Both the position numbers and the translations under genes were made by a program. The notes under the pieces are model-generated. The model ran no database searches. It was not told where the DNA came from and was given only the letters and a program-made list of their open reading frames with translations. A stretch of 64,000 bases of DNA from an uncultured Anaerolineae bacterium. GTDB lineage: Bacteria; Chloroflexota; Anaerolineae; Anaerolineales; Villigracilaceae. The stretch lies in NCBI GenBank assembly GCA_903822545.1, contig CAIJPN010000041.1, positions 25,643 through 89,642 of the forward strand, written 5' to 3'. Shown here one piece after another: positions 18,233-27,406 of the stretch. The stretch's first letter is position 1, and each line of letters opens with the position of its first letter.

Positions 18233-19408
18233 ATGATTGAAATCGAAATTTCCTTGATGGGTACCGAAGCTGAAGCCCAAAGGATTAAACCCTGGCTGGA
18301 TGAGTTCGAGCGACAGCAGCGCGTGCGCGTCCGCCTGGTTGCGTTTGATTGGGTTGGCGGTTGGGCCAAAATTGTCAATATGGCCCTGTATGGTCGTGGA
18401 CCGGACGTTTCGGAAGTGGGATCTACCTGGACGGCCAGCCTGGCTTCCATGAATGCGTTGACCCCCTATTCCCCGGTCGCGATCAGTTCCATCGGGGATA
18501 GGCAGGCTTTTTTGGATGCATCCTGGGAAAGTTGTGTGATTCCTGGGGATGCCAGGGTTTGGGCAATTCCCTGGCTTGCAGATGTGCATGTGCTGTATTA
18601 CCGGCGCGATGTGCTGGAAAAAGCCAACATCCAGGCCGATTTTGGTTCACATGCGGGTGTGGAATCCATCCTGACGACTTTGCAGCAAGCCGGATACCAG
18701 CATCCCTTATCGCTGATTGTTTCGCCTGAACCGAACATGATCCATGCCGCGGCTTCCTGGGTGTGGCGAGAAGGTGGGCATTTCATTCAGAGCAATGATC
18801 AGAAGGTTTCTTTTGACCAGGAACAGGCGCTGCGTGGGTTTGTAAATTATTTTGGACTGCGGCGTTTTATGGCAGTTGGTTATGCTGAAAACCAGAACTC
18901 ATGGAATAAATTCCTGAATTCAGAACGCCTGGTTGCTACAGCCACCCCGGCTCACTATATGCAGGCCAGGGAAAACAACCCGGATATGGTAAAAAACTGG
19001 GGGGCTGCTTCGGTAGTTGGCGCATCGTTTATGGGCGGCACCAACCTGGCGGTTTGGAAGCATTCACGCCAGTCAGGGGCCGCGCTCGACCTGGTGAAGT
19101 TCTTGACCGAAAAGGCGAGCGGTTTCCCGGCTTCCCCGCATGCCTTCCGCATGCCTTGCCGCCTGTCAGCGTTGAACCAGTTGCAGGAAAGCGATGATGA
19201 GATCATCAAAAATATTGTTGATGCGGTAAAGACCGGGCACAGCTACAAGATCAATCCGCTCTGGAGCCTGGTGGAAAAAGGCCTGATCGCTGAGCTGTCC
19301 ACCCTTTGGCGGTCGCTGCTCGATGATCCGCAACGGGTTGTGGAAAAAACCGTTCGCGATTCGCTTTTGTCGCTGGCGCGGCGTTTGAATATCTCCTTTA
19401 CCGGGTAA
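18233..19408 (+). CDS. Family 1-type solute-binding protein without signal peptide
   Basis: A 391-residue protein with the fold of sugar ABC-transporter binding proteins (SBP_bac_1/8). The start of the domain (IEISLMGTEAEAQRIKPWLD, then the stretch GRGPDVSEVGSTWTASLASM) matches the family beginning directly at residue 1. There is no signal sequence, and the frame upstream closes at a TAA at 18194 with no room for one. It therefore appears cytoplasmic. No permease or ATPase is adjacent. It could be a ligand-sensing protein or a former binding protein that lost its export signal. A ribosome site (AAGG) and extended -10 are present upstream, so it is probably expressed. A strong terminator follows. 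Confidence 0.75.
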   Translation: MIEIEISLMGTEAEAQRIKPWLDEFERQQRVRVRLVAFDWVGGWAKIVNMALYGRGPDVSEVGSTWTASLASMNALTPYSPVAISSIGDRQAFLDASWESCVIPGDARVWAIPWLADVHVLYYRRDVLEKANIQADFGSHAGVESILTTLQQAGYQHPLSLIVSPEPNMIHAAASWVWREGGHFIQSNDQKVSFDQEQALRGFVNYFGLRRFMAVGYAENQNSWNKFLNSERLVATATPAHYMQARENNPDMVKNWGAASVVGASFMGGTNLAVWKHSRQSGAALDLVKFLTEKASGFPASPHAFRMPCRLSALNQLQESDDEIIKNIVDAVKTGHSYKINPLWSLVEKGLIAELSTLWRSLLDDPQRVVEKTVRDSLLSLARRLNISFTG

Positions 19409-19425
19409 TTCCCCCGCCCGGGATT

Positions 19426-19467
19426 AAAACAAACCTGCCCTGGCCAATGCCAGGGCAGGTTTGTTTT
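19426..19467. terminator. Bidirectional terminator between the binding-like protein and pepF
   Basis: Perfect 18-bp arms AAAACAAACCTGCCCTGG / CCAGGGCAGGTTTGTTTT around CCAATG, serving two convergent genes. Confidence 0.88.
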
Positions 19468-19509
19468 GGATACAGCCCTTTCTTGCCGGGCTGGAGGATG
19501 GCTGCTGGG

Positions 19510-21273
19510 TTACGCCAGTTTTTCCAGCTCGTCCACCAGGCCATTGAGCACATCAAAACCGCCCTGCCAGAAGGCGGCAGAGTGCATGTTGATGCCGGCT
19601 TTGGTCAGGATGTTTTCGGGCGATTCGGAACCGCCCGCGGCCAGGATTTGCAGGTAGCGTGGTTTGAAGCTCTCCCCTTCAGCTTTGAACTGTTTGTAAA
19701 GCGAGAGAACCAGCAATTGTCCAAAGGCGTAGGCGTAAACGTAGAAGGGGGTGTGGTAAATGTGCGGGATGGTGACCCATTCCCATTTAAATTCCTCGTT
19801 CAACTCGATGGAGTCGCCAAATTGGGTTTTGAGATTTTCGAGATAAGCGGCAGCCAGTTCATCGACCGAGGCGTTCTCTTGCACCATTTGGTGAGCCTGT
19901 TTTTCGAACAGGGCAAAGAAACTCTGGCGCATGATGGTGGCGTAGTTATCATCCACCTGGCGGAAGAGCATATCGCGGCGCACATCCGGGTCGGTTTCGT
20001 GGGCCAGCAACTGATCGACGAGCATCATCTCACCAAAGGTGGAGGCCGTCTCTGCCAGCGGCAGGGATGAGCTTTGTGTGAACAGGCTGTGATGTTCGGC
20101 CAGCATGGAGTGGATGGCGTGACCCAGTTCATGTGCCAGGGTGGCGACTTCGCGGGCGTTGCCGGTGTAGTTGACCTGCACCCAGGGTGTCAGGTCGGGG
20201 CCAAGCGTGGAGCAGAATGCGCCGCTGGTTTTGCCTTTGCGGATTTCACCATCCAGGTGGTTTTCATCAAAAACACGCCGGGCCAGGTTCCCCACCTTTG
20301 GGTCGAACTGGTCGAACGATTCGAGCACCATGCGGGCGGCCTCGGCAAAATCATATTGTTTGCTCGATTTTGTGACCGGGGCGTAGAGGTCAAACCGGCG
20401 CAGTTTTTCCGCACCCAGCAGGCGGGCTTTAATCTTGAAGAAACGCTGGAAAATCGGGGCATTCTGGCGGGCCACGTCCAGCAGGGTATCGACTACATCG
20501 TTGGGAATATCGTTTGCCAGGTTGCGGGCCGAAAGCGGTGTGGTGTGCTTGCGCAGGTTGATATTCTCATTGTGCCAGTCGCGAACAACGGTCTGGTACA
20601 TTTGCCCGAGGATTGGGCCATCATTGGCATAGACGCGGTAAAACTCCTGGTAAGCGCGGGCGCGCAAATCAGGGTCGGGGCTGTAAGCGTTGCTTAATAA
20701 CTGGCCGCGTGTCATCTCTTTGGTTTCGCCGTTCACTTCCAGCTTGAAAACATAGCGGTTGGTGATGGAGTCGTAAAGCTGGCGCAGGGCATCTACGCCG
20801 CTGACATTTTTGATGTTGATGACTTTTTCTTCGGGTTCAGAAAGCGTGTGCGGTTTGTAATGGCGCATTTCTTCGAGGTAGTAGCGGTAATCGCCAGAAG
20901 CGTCTATTAACCGCGCTGCGTTGGCATCATCCAGCGCTTTCCACCACAGGCTGAAGAACAGGATGCGGTTCTGGAGTTCAGCAAAAAACTGCTGGACACG
21001 CCCCATTAACGCCAGGGCTGCCTGATCTTGGGTGTTGGCGGCAAATGACAGGCTGGCAAACCCGTAAATGCGATAGCCTGCCCGCATGATCTTCTCTGAT
21101 TCTCGCACGGTCACGAGGAATTTTTCAGCGGGCATGTCAGCGGTCAGTTCGCTGCGGAATTCTTCAAATTCAGAGACCTGTCCTTCGAGATGTTTGAAAG
21201 ACAGATTCAGTTCGGGGCTGTCGATGGCGGGGAACAAATCCGACAGGCTCCAGGAAGTAAGGGAATAAGTCAT
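19510..21273 (-). CDS. pepF: Oligoendopeptidase F (M3 family)
   Basis: A 587-residue cytoplasmic zinc metallopeptidase that cleaves short peptides. The HEXXH zinc site is HELGHAIHSM, with the third ligand in the downstream ASTFGEMMLVDQL helix. VNYTGNAREVATLAHELGHA and YVYAYAFGQLLVLSLYKQFK are typical of the PepF/M3B branch. The start has AAGGAG eight bases ahead. It could process peptides taken up by the importer encoded at 0.5-4.3 kb, though it is far from it. A terminator hairpin separates it from the lipoprotein gene upstream. Confidence 0.93.
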   Translation of the reverse strand: MTYSLTSWSLSDLFPAIDSPELNLSFKHLEGQVSEFEEFRSELTADMPAEKFLVTVRESEKIMRAGYRIYGFASLSFAANTQDQAALALMGRVQQFFAELQNRILFFSLWWKALDDANAARLIDASGDYRYYLEEMRHYKPHTLSEPEEKVINIKNVSGVDALRQLYDSITNRYVFKLEVNGETKEMTRGQLLSNAYSPDPDLRARAYQEFYRVYANDGPILGQMYQTVVRDWHNENINLRKHTTPLSARNLANDIPNDVVDTLLDVARQNAPIFQRFFKIKARLLGAEKLRRFDLYAPVTKSSKQYDFAEAARMVLESFDQFDPKVGNLARRVFDENHLDGEIRKGKTSGAFCSTLGPDLTPWVQVNYTGNAREVATLAHELGHAIHSMLAEHHSLFTQSSSLPLAETASTFGEMMLVDQLLAHETDPDVRRDMLFRQVDDNYATIMRQSFFALFEKQAHQMVQENASVDELAAAYLENLKTQFGDSIELNEEFKWEWVTIPHIYHTPFYVYAYAFGQLLVLSLYKQFKAEGESFKPRYLQILAAGGSESPENILTKAGINMHSAAFWQGGFDVLNGLVDELEKLA

Positions 21274-21293
21274 TGGAAAGGCTCCTTAACAAC

Positions 21294-21326
21294 AAAATAC
21301 ACTCTAACAAACGTAGAGTGTATTTT
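21294..21326 (-). terminator. Terminator upstream of pepF
   Basis: Perfect 13-bp arms AAAATACACTCTA / TAGAGTGTATTTT around a 7-base loop, ending the transcript of the upstream lipoprotein gene on the minus strand. Confidence 0.75.
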
Positions 21327-21455
21327 AACCGTTATTTTTTGCCACGGGAGAATGGTTTCGTCCCTTTCCCGTTAGGGTTTTCTAATGTAACCGGGGCTCC
21401 CTTCCCATTTCTTTTTGAGAAACCCCGCGGATGGCTGCGGGGGTTTCGGGGTTCC

Positions 21456-22433
21456 CTATTTATCGAGCAGGTTAAAATGGTTTGTGAGCGTGTTAACGAT
21501 GTAATTCTCCCAGAGCATCTGCATATCATCGTGATTGTAATCATGGCTGGAGAAGGTCTGGATGATGACGCGGCCTTCAAGACAACTCGTCAGCAGCCCG
21601 TAGCGTGATTTTTCTTTCAAGAATCCGCCTGCCAGCAGGGTGGCGTCGCCGCTGCCTGTCAGGCGGACGTAATCGCCGCCCTTATCGTACCAGTGGGCGT
21701 TGTAATTGGTCAGTGAAAACCCACCGTTTGGGGTGGAGAAAACCGGATTGGCGCTATCCAGCAGGTAAATCGGCTCGACAAATTTACGGGTGGACTGGTA
21801 CTCAATGCCACACTTCGCTGTCAGTGATTGAATCCGTCCGTTGGCGATATTCGACAGGTACCACATTTCCACGATCAGGGCGGTTTTGTCGTTGGTCACT
21901 TTGGGGGTGATCACATCCCAAAATTCGCCCTGCACTACCGAACGACTCTCAGCCGCCACAATGATCAAATCCCACGGCGTGCTGGAATTCAACTGCGACA
22001 TAAAATCACCGGCAGCATCGCCCACATGGATGTATTTCAGCCCCATCAAATCCAATGTACCTTTGACCCACTCGGCCAGCATCTGGTTGCCAATATCCTC
22101 GTACACCAGGATTTTGGCCTTTTTGATGCGCTCAGACATATCCGGCGCAGCGGTTGGCTGGGGTTCGGTTGGCAGCGGAGCGGTTGTAGGCGGGATATCA
22201 GTCGGTGCAGGAGCTGCAGTGGGTGGCACATCGGTGGGGGGCGGGGCAGTTGTAGGTTGCTGTAGCGCGGCCTGGGTCAGTTGCAGCGACATCTGGGTCG
22301 CCTGGATTTCCAGCACAGCCTTGGTGGCATCGAAAGATGGGGCGGCTGGGGTTGGCGCGGCGGCGGGCATGGCACAGGCCAGCGCTGCAAACGCCAGCGC
22401 CAAAAAAGCCAGCAAAATGGTTATGTTTTTCAT
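21456..22433 (-). CDS. Lipoprotein of unknown function
   Basis: A 325-residue protein. Signal peptide with lipobox AALAC (Cys20). Residues about 60-97 are a Pro/Thr/Ala linker (TAPPPTDVPP-like repeats), common in surface lipoproteins of this phylum. The C-terminal 230 residues look globular and begin ERIKKAKILVYEDIGNQMLA, then alternating strands and helices (WDLIIVAAESR, KTALIVEMWYL), reminiscent of a flavodoxin- or glutamine-amidotransferase-like alpha/beta fold, but no catalytic motif is recognised. A TTT-rich gap and terminator separate it from pepF. Function unknown. Confidence 0.75.
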   Translation of the reverse strand: MKNITILLAFLALAFAALACAMPAAAPTPAAPSFDATKAVLEIQATQMSLQLTQAALQQPTTAPPPTDVPPTAAPAPTDIPPTTAPLPTEPQPTAAPDMSERIKKAKILVYEDIGNQMLAEWVKGTLDLMGLKYIHVGDAAGDFMSQLNSSTPWDLIIVAAESRSVVQGEFWDVITPKVTNDKTALIVEMWYLSNIANGRIQSLTAKCGIEYQSTRKFVEPIYLLDSANPVFSTPNGGFSLTNYNAHWYDKGGDYVRLTGSGDATLLAGGFLKEKSRYGLLTSCLEGRVIIQTFSSHDYNHDDMQMLWENYIVNTLTNHFNLLDK

Positions 22434-22539
22434 GAGAGGCTCCTTTGTTAGTTATTATTGCACAAACCATTTCTGCAGAGTTAAAAAACTTTTGATATTT
22501 GCCGTTTTCAGCGAATGCCTATTGGGGCAGCCCATTACG

Positions 22540-22577
22540 CCACAAAAAAACGGGCCTGACGGCCCGTTTTTTTGTGG
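22540..22577. terminator. Bidirectional-type terminator after ychF
   Basis: Perfect 17-bp arms CCACAAAAAAACGGGCC / GGCCCGTTTTTTTGTGG with a 4-base loop, next to the ychF stop. Confidence 0.88.
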
Positions 22578-22578
22578 T

Positions 22579-23631
22579 TTAGATGCTTGAGCGGATGTGG
22601 ACAATATCCCCATCCTTGACGATATATTCTTTGCCTTCCAGCCGGAATTTGCCTTTGGATTTGCACTCGGCCATGCTGCCCAACCCGATCAGGTCATCAT
22701 ACGCCACCACTTCCGCCCTGACAAAGCCTCGCGCCAAATCAGTGTGGATCTCGCTGGCAGATTCCACCGCGGTCGCGTGCCTGCGCGTTGTCCAGGCCCG
22801 CACTTCATCCTCGCCAACGGTGAAAAACGACTGTAAACCCAGCAAGTCATACGACAGGCGGATCATGCGATTCAGCGCCGGTTCATCGATGCCGTATTCG
22901 GCCATGAACATTTCGGCGTCTTCGCTGCTCATTTGGGCGATTTCCATTTCCAGCTTGCCCGGCATCGCCACCGAGGGATGATCCAGTTTGATCTCGGGGG
23001 CTTTTTGCCCCTCGCCAAGGTTGAAAACGGTCAAAATCCGTTTGCGGGTGAGCAGCCCGTAGCTGGAGAGTTCTTTCTGGTCATCCGTCGAATATTCCAG
23101 GTCGCGCAGGGCTTTGCCATCGTTCAGGGCTTCCAGCAGGCGGTTAAACAGGGTGGTCTGGCGCTCGTTGAGGGCTTTATCGGTGCCGCCTTTTTTGCGC
23201 TCATCCACCAGCCGTTCTAACTTGCGTTCGACGGCGATCTGATCGTTGAGCAGCAGCTCCGAGAGCATGGCATCCACATCGCGGGCCGGGTCGACCGAGC
23301 CGGAGGGGTGCGGCACGTTGTCATCTTCAAAGGCGCGCACGACATGGATGTAGGCATCCATTTGCGCCAGGTGGTTGAGCAGGTTGCCTGAAAGGCCTTT
23401 TTGTGTGCCTTCCAGCCCGGCGATGTCAGCGTAAGTCACTTTGGCGTAGATGGTTTTACGCGGGTTGAACATGCCCGAGAGCTTGTCCACGCGCGGGTCG
23501 GGGACATCCACCACGCCGGTGTGGACTTCGATCCGCCCGGCGGATGCGGTGGTGGGGGTATTGCTGCGTGTGAGCGCATTGAACAGGGTGGTTTTGCCAG
23601 ATTGCGGGAGGCCGATAATGCCGAGTTTCAT
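22579..23631 (-). CDS. ychF: Redox-regulated ATPase YchF (OBG family)
   Basis: A 350-residue P-loop protein of the Obg/HflX superfamily that prefers ATP. G1: GIIGLPQSGKTTLFNAL; switch region and G3: VTYADIAGLEGTQKGLSGNL; the altered G4 motif gives ATP rather than GTP use. The C-terminal TGS-like domain includes ARGFVRAEVVAYDDLI and ends EGKEYIVKDGDIVHIRSSI. Length is close to the usual 360. It binds ribosomes and takes part in stress response in other bacteria. It is divergent from the tRNA-Leu gene. Confidence 0.94.
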   Translation of the reverse strand: MKLGIIGLPQSGKTTLFNALTRSNTPTTASAGRIEVHTGVVDVPDPRVDKLSGMFNPRKTIYAKVTYADIAGLEGTQKGLSGNLLNHLAQMDAYIHVVRAFEDDNVPHPSGSVDPARDVDAMLSELLLNDQIAVERKLERLVDERKKGGTDKALNERQTTLFNRLLEALNDGKALRDLEYSTDDQKELSSYGLLTRKRILTVFNLGEGQKAPEIKLDHPSVAMPGKLEMEIAQMSSEDAEMFMAEYGIDEPALNRMIRLSYDLLGLQSFFTVGEDEVRAWTTRRHATAVESASEIHTDLARGFVRAEVVAYDDLIGLGSMAECKSKGKFRLEGKEYIVKDGDIVHIRSSI

Positions 23632-23682
23632 CTTGACCTTATTTGTGGGAGTGGTATACTTTGGGCGCTATACAAAAGAGTT

Positions 23683-23767
<85 letters not shown>

Positions 23768-23821
23768 GCATTATACTCGAAGCAAAACGCCCAAAATGGG
23801 CGTTTTGTGTTTAATCCAACA

Positions 23822-23918
23822 CTGACCCTCACCCTCCGCCGCCGGGGGATGGGACTTTGGAAGCCCTCTGCCCTGACGGGCACACGTCCCGGCGGGAGAG
23901 GGGTTGGGGTGAGAGAGA
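23822..23918. repeat. CTCACCC...GGGTGAG intergenic repeat
   Basis: G/C-rich stretch bounded by ACCCTCACCCTCC and GGGGTTGGGGTGAG, with an inner CGCCGGG/CCCGGCG pair. Related in style to 61843-61917. Such sequences are dispersed in many bacterial genomes. Confidence 0.55.
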
Positions 23919-23919
23919 A

Positions 23920-24240
23920 TTACATCCCCAGCACCAGCTTGAGCCCCCAGAAGATGGCCATCCCGGCCAGGATGGACCAGACGACGCTGCGGGTGCGGTA
24001 GGCCACCAGGGTGGCGGCGACCCCGGCCAGCAGGCGCGGATTTGCCAGGGAGAGAAAAAGCTGGTTGTTTTTCATCGCCAGTTCGGGGGCGATGATGGCG
24101 CTCAGGACGGCGATTGGCACAAAGCGCAGCGCGCGCAAGAAAGCCTCGGGTAGCTGGATGCGTTCCAGTAAAACGATAAAGGATAGACGAATGCTGAAGG
24201 TCAGTATCCCGATGAGGAGCATGATCAGCCAGATTTCCAT
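23920..24240 (-). CDS. azlD: AzlD-type branched-chain amino acid exporter subunit
   Basis: A 106-residue membrane protein with four predicted helices (MEIWLIMLLIGILTFSIRLS start; LPEAFLRALRFVPIAVLSAI centre), the AzlD family pattern. It forms the small subunit of the AzlCD efflux system for branched-chain amino acids or related compounds. It starts one base after the AzlC stop, so the two are co-translated. Confidence 0.88.
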   Translation of the reverse strand: MEIWLIMLLIGILTFSIRLSFIVLLERIQLPEAFLRALRFVPIAVLSAIIAPELAMKNNQLFLSLANPRLLAGVAATLVAYRTRSVVWSILAGMAIFWGLKLVLGM

Positions 24241-24241
24241 G

Positions 24242-24925
24242 TTATTTGCGCTCCATCCACAGGCCCACGCTGATGGCGACCAGCGCAGAGGCGATCAGGC
24301 CTAGTTTGTAAGGCATTCCAAAGAAGATCAGTGCGGCCAGGCTGGCTACGGCGGCAGTGACGATGCCCGCCCGGTCTTTGAGCGCCGGGACAACCAGCGC
24401 GATGAAGGTCAGTGGCAGGGTGAAATCGAGCCCCCAGGATTCGGGCACTTGCGCGCCCAGGAAGATGCCCACGGCGGTGCTGATCTGCCAGCTTGTCCAC
24501 AGTGCCAGCCCGGCCCCGAAGAAGTACCAGTGGGTGAAGGCTTTTGCGCCCTCGTTCTGGTAGCGGGTGATGGTGACGGCGTAGGCTTCATCGGTGAGCA
24601 GGTAGGAGAGTAAGGCTTTCCATCCGGCGTTGAGTTTGCGGGTGTAGGGAGCCAGCGAGGCGGAGTAGAGCGCGTGCCGCAGGTTGACCACAAACCCGGT
24701 GATGATGATTACCAGCGCCGGGGTGCCGGTTTTGATGAGCTGTGCGGTCATAAATTGCGCCGATCCGGCGAAGATGATCGCTGACATGGCTTGCGCCTGG
24801 AGTGAATCCAGGCCGGCACTGAGCGCCAGGATGCCGTAGATCATCCCAAATGGAATGACGCCCAGCAGGATCGGCAACTCGTCGCGCACGCCAGAGAAGA
24901 ATTGTTGCGATGCAGTTTTTTCCAT
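24242..24925 (-). CDS. azlC: AzlC-type branched-chain amino acid exporter subunit
   Basis: A 227-residue protein with about seven membrane helices. The start of the family domain shows as LGVIPFGMIYGILALSAGLD, and the characteristic central motif FAGSAQFMTAQL and the segment NLRHALYSASLAPY are present, along with LTDEAYAVT. The large subunit of the AzlCD exporter. Amino acid export has been shown for some members (BrnFE, YgaZH); substrate here is not known. Confidence 0.92.
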   Translation of the reverse strand: MEKTASQQFFSGVRDELPILLGVIPFGMIYGILALSAGLDSLQAQAMSAIIFAGSAQFMTAQLIKTGTPALVIIITGFVVNLRHALYSASLAPYTRKLNAGWKALLSYLLTDEAYAVTITRYQNEGAKAFTHWYFFGAGLALWTSWQISTAVGIFLGAQVPESWGLDFTLPLTFIALVVPALKDRAGIVTAAVASLAALIFFGMPYKLGLIASALVAISVGLWMERK

Positions 24926-25020
24926 GATGAAAGCCTTTTTGCGGGAAATTTGGCCGATTATAGCCCCACCGTGCTATATTTGGCTGTCTGGTGTTCTACT
25001 TTCATAAATTCAGGAGCCTT

Positions 25021-25722
25021 ATGAACCCCTTTCTCGCCACCGTTTTGACTCTCGCCGCCGCTGTCGGCTGGCTGCGCATTATGGATTTTGCCGCGCACCA
25101 GGGCTGGATCGAGAGCCGTCTGAGCCGCAAAATCATCCACATTGGCACTGGCCCGATCTTTGTGTTGTGCTGGCTGCTCTTCCCCGGCGAATGGTATGAC
25201 CGCTACCTGGCTGCGCTTGTGCCGGCCATGATCACTGTCCAGTTCGCATTGATCGGGTTGGGAATCATCAAAGATGAAGCCTCGGTCAAGGCCATGTCGC
25301 GCACCGGTGACCCCAGGGATATCCTGCGCGGACCGCTGTATTACGGCATCATGTTCGTGGTGCTGACCATCGCCTTTTGGAAGGATAACCCCATCGGCAT
25401 GACTGCGCTGATGATGATGTGTGGCGGCGACGGCGTGGCGGATGTCATCGGGCGCCGTATCCAGTCGCCCAAGCTGGCCTGGAGCCGCGAAAAAAGCGTG
25501 GCCGGGATGCTAAGTGTCTTTTTGGGCGGGGTTTTGCTCTCGCTTTTCATCCTGGGCGTTTATGCGGCCCTGTCGGTTTTCCCCGGCCCATTTCCAGGCT
25601 ACTTCCTGCCTGTTTTTGTAATCGGCTTGGTCAGCATGGCAGTCGAATCCCTGCCGCATAAGGATATTGACAACGTCACGATGACGCTGGCGGCGGTGCT
25701 GGTCGGCTGGCTGATGTTCTAA
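25021..25722 (+). CDS. Polyprenol/phytol/diacylglycerol kinase-like membrane protein (SEC59/VTE5 family)
   Basis: A 233-residue integral membrane protein with about seven helices. ESRLSRKIIHIGTGPIFVLC and the cytidylyltransferase-like signature CGGDGVADVIGRR are the marks of the SEC59/DGK1/VTE5 group of CTP-dependent lipid-alcohol kinases. WSREKSVAGMLSVFLGGVLL follows, as in phytol kinases, and the C-terminus has the ESLPHKDIDNVTM segment. The start ATG at 25021 is chosen for the AGGAG site four bases ahead. Likely role: phosphorylation of an isoprenoid alcohol or diacylglycerol in the membrane. A hairpin with T-run (25768-25788) follows. Confidence 0.85.
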   Translation: MNPFLATVLTLAAAVGWLRIMDFAAHQGWIESRLSRKIIHIGTGPIFVLCWLLFPGEWYDRYLAALVPAMITVQFALIGLGIIKDEASVKAMSRTGDPRDILRGPLYYGIMFVVLTIAFWKDNPIGMTALMMMCGGDGVADVIGRRIQSPKLAWSREKSVAGMLSVFLGGVLLSLFILGVYAALSVFPGPFPGYFLPVFVIGLVSMAVESLPHKDIDNVTMTLAAVLVGWLMF

Positions 25723-25767
25723 AAAACAAGGGCGACCCGGCGGATCGCCCCTACAGATTTTCACACC

Positions 25768-25788
25768 AAAAACGGTAGAGCCGTTTTT
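25768..25788 (+). terminator. Terminator between the lipid kinase-like gene and the M42 peptidase gene
   Basis: AAAAACGG-TAGAG-CCGTTTTT followed by ATTTTT; usable on both strands. A decayed GTAGGGGCG-type palindrome (GGGCGA...TCGCCCCTAC, 25730-25755) lies just before it. Confidence 0.6.
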
Positions 25789-26836
25789 ATTTTTCCAGCA
25801 AATACGCCACAATCCAGTTGGAAGTTGCTTCCAGCGCATCGGTGTGCGTGCGCTCGTAATTGTGCGAAGCGTCCACACCGGGGCCAATCAGCGCCACAGC
25901 CACATCGCCGCCCGCCCGCCAGAAGGCTTCGCCATCCGAGCCATAGTTGGGGTAAATATCAATTTTATGGGGGATGTGATGGGATTCTGCCAACGCCCGC
26001 AGCTTGTTACTCAACCCGTGGTGATATGGCCCCCCGGAATCTTTCACGCACAGCGTCGCGTGGAATTCATCTGACTCCTGACCATCGCCCACCGCCGCCA
26101 TATCAACAGTCACCAGCTCATGCACATCTGCCGGGATGCCCGCCGACGCGCCATGACCAACCTCCTCATAGTTGCTGATGTGCAGGTAAGTGGTCTGTGC
26201 CGGTTTCAAACCCGCCTCGCTGATGGCTTTTACCGCTGCAACGATATTGGCCACGCAGGCTTTGTCATCCAGGAAACGTGAGCGTACAAAACCTTCGGTC
26301 ACTTCGGTGCGCGTGTCAAAAACCACAAAATCGCCAACGCTGATGCCCAGGGCGCGGGTTTCATCGGCAGATGTGGTGCGCGCATCCAGCCGGACTTCCA
26401 TGCTGTCTTCATCGCGTTTGGTGTCGTGTGCCGCGGCCCCGTAAACGTGCCCCGAAGCCTTATGAACCAGGTACGACCCGCGAATTTTGCGGCCCCTGGC
26501 TGTCAGCACCCAGACACCTTCGGTTTCCACGCCACCCAGCACCAGCCCGCCGATGCGCGTCAGCTTGAGCCGCCCATCAGATTTGATCTCTTTTACCATC
26601 GCGCCAAGCGTATCAGTGTGAGCCGTCAGCGCGCGCGGGGCATCGTCATGTTCACCTTGCCAGCGCGCCACCAGCGCGCCTTTGCGCGTTCGCGAAAGCG
26701 TCAGGCCAGGATATTTTGCCAGTTCCTGTTCCACAAAAGCGATCCCGGGTTCGGCGTGGCCGGTTGGGGAGGGTGTATTCAGCAGGTTGACCAGGAAATC
26801 GATCATGTAAGGGGTATTGAGCTTGGGTAAGGTCAT
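25787..26836 (-). CDS. M42 family metallopeptidase (aminopeptidase)
   Basis: A 349-residue dinuclear-metal aminopeptidase. Metal-binding and catalytic positions are seen in ALTAHTDTLGAMV (His, Asp), FLDDKACVANIVAAV (bridging Asp), NYEEVGHGAS (catalytic Glu pair), VTVDMAAVGDG and, near the end, HNYERTHTDALEA (last His). Most M42 proteins form tetrahedral dodecamers that trim peptides. The start at 26836 has GGAGA ahead; a TTG five codons upstream is possible but less likely. Located downstream of the thioesterase gene on the same strand with a short gap. Confidence 0.9.
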   Translation of the reverse strand: MTLPKLNTPYMIDFLVNLLNTPSPTGHAEPGIAFVEQELAKYPGLTLSRTRKGALVARWQGEHDDAPRALTAHTDTLGAMVKEIKSDGRLKLTRIGGLVLGGVETEGVWVLTARGRKIRGSYLVHKASGHVYGAAAHDTKRDEDSMEVRLDARTTSADETRALGISVGDFVVFDTRTEVTEGFVRSRFLDDKACVANIVAAVKAISEAGLKPAQTTYLHISNYEEVGHGASAGIPADVHELVTVDMAAVGDGQESDEFHATLCVKDSGGPYHHGLSNKLRALAESHHIPHKIDIYPNYGSDGEAFWRAGGDVAVALIGPGVDASHNYERTHTDALEATSNWIVAYLLEK

Positions 26837-26863
26837 CAGAAGAGTCTCCAAAAAACGAATAAA

Positions 26864-27286
26864 TTATCCCAGCTTCTCAAACTGGATGATTTTCTCGCGC
26901 CAATCGGGCGGCACTGGGATGGTGGCGCTGGTGCGGTAATCGTAAGTCACCAGCACGCTGGAACCGGTTGCCAGTTCTGCGCCGCTGGCCGCGTCTATAA
27001 TGGAATATTCCGAAGTCATGCTTTTGTTGCCCAATCGGCTGATGCGCATTCGCACCCGCACATCCTGCCCAAACAGGATTGGCGCGAGGAAGGTGACATG
27101 CGCATCAGCCATGATGATGCCAACTTCCAGGAAGGATTGCTGCGGGTTGAAAAGCCCCAGGTGGATCAGGTATTCGATGCGGGTTTGCTCAAAAAAGGTC
27201 AGGAAACGGGCATTGTTGACGTGTCCTTGCGGGTCCAGGTCGCCATAACGGACTTCGATTGGATGGGAAAAGTAATATTCGGTCAT
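26864..27286 (-). CDS. Acyl-CoA thioesterase (4HBT/YbgC family)
   Basis: A 140-residue hot-dog fold protein. The active-site segment HPIEVRYGDLDPQGHVNNAR carries the conserved Asp of the 4-hydroxybenzoyl-CoA thioesterase group, followed by FLTFFEQTRIEYL. Acyl-CoA substrate is unknown. The mRNA appears leaderless: TATAAT (27293-27298, minus strand) ends six bases before the ATG, with no ribosome site. It is divergent from the MBL-fold gene. Confidence 0.9.
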   Translation of the reverse strand: MTEYYFSHPIEVRYGDLDPQGHVNNARFLTFFEQTRIEYLIHLGLFNPQQSFLEVGIIMADAHVTFLAPILFGQDVRVRMRISRLGNKSMTSEYSIIDAASGAELATGSSVLVTYDYRTSATIPVPPDWREKIIQFEKLG

Positions 27287-27292
27287 GTGTTG

Positions 27293-27298
27293 ATTATA
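27293..27298 (-). promoter_or_regulatory. -10 box of the thioesterase gene, implying a leaderless mRNA
   Basis: Consensus TATAAT on the minus strand, six bases before the start codon. Confidence 0.6.
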
Positions 27299-27406
27299 CT
27301 AACTCCGAGGCTTTTTGAAATTGCCAAAAGCCCGGATGCGCTGAAAGCTCCCAGGCACTTCCAATTCACAACGGGTATAATTGAAGCGGAGGCATCAACA
27401 TCACTC

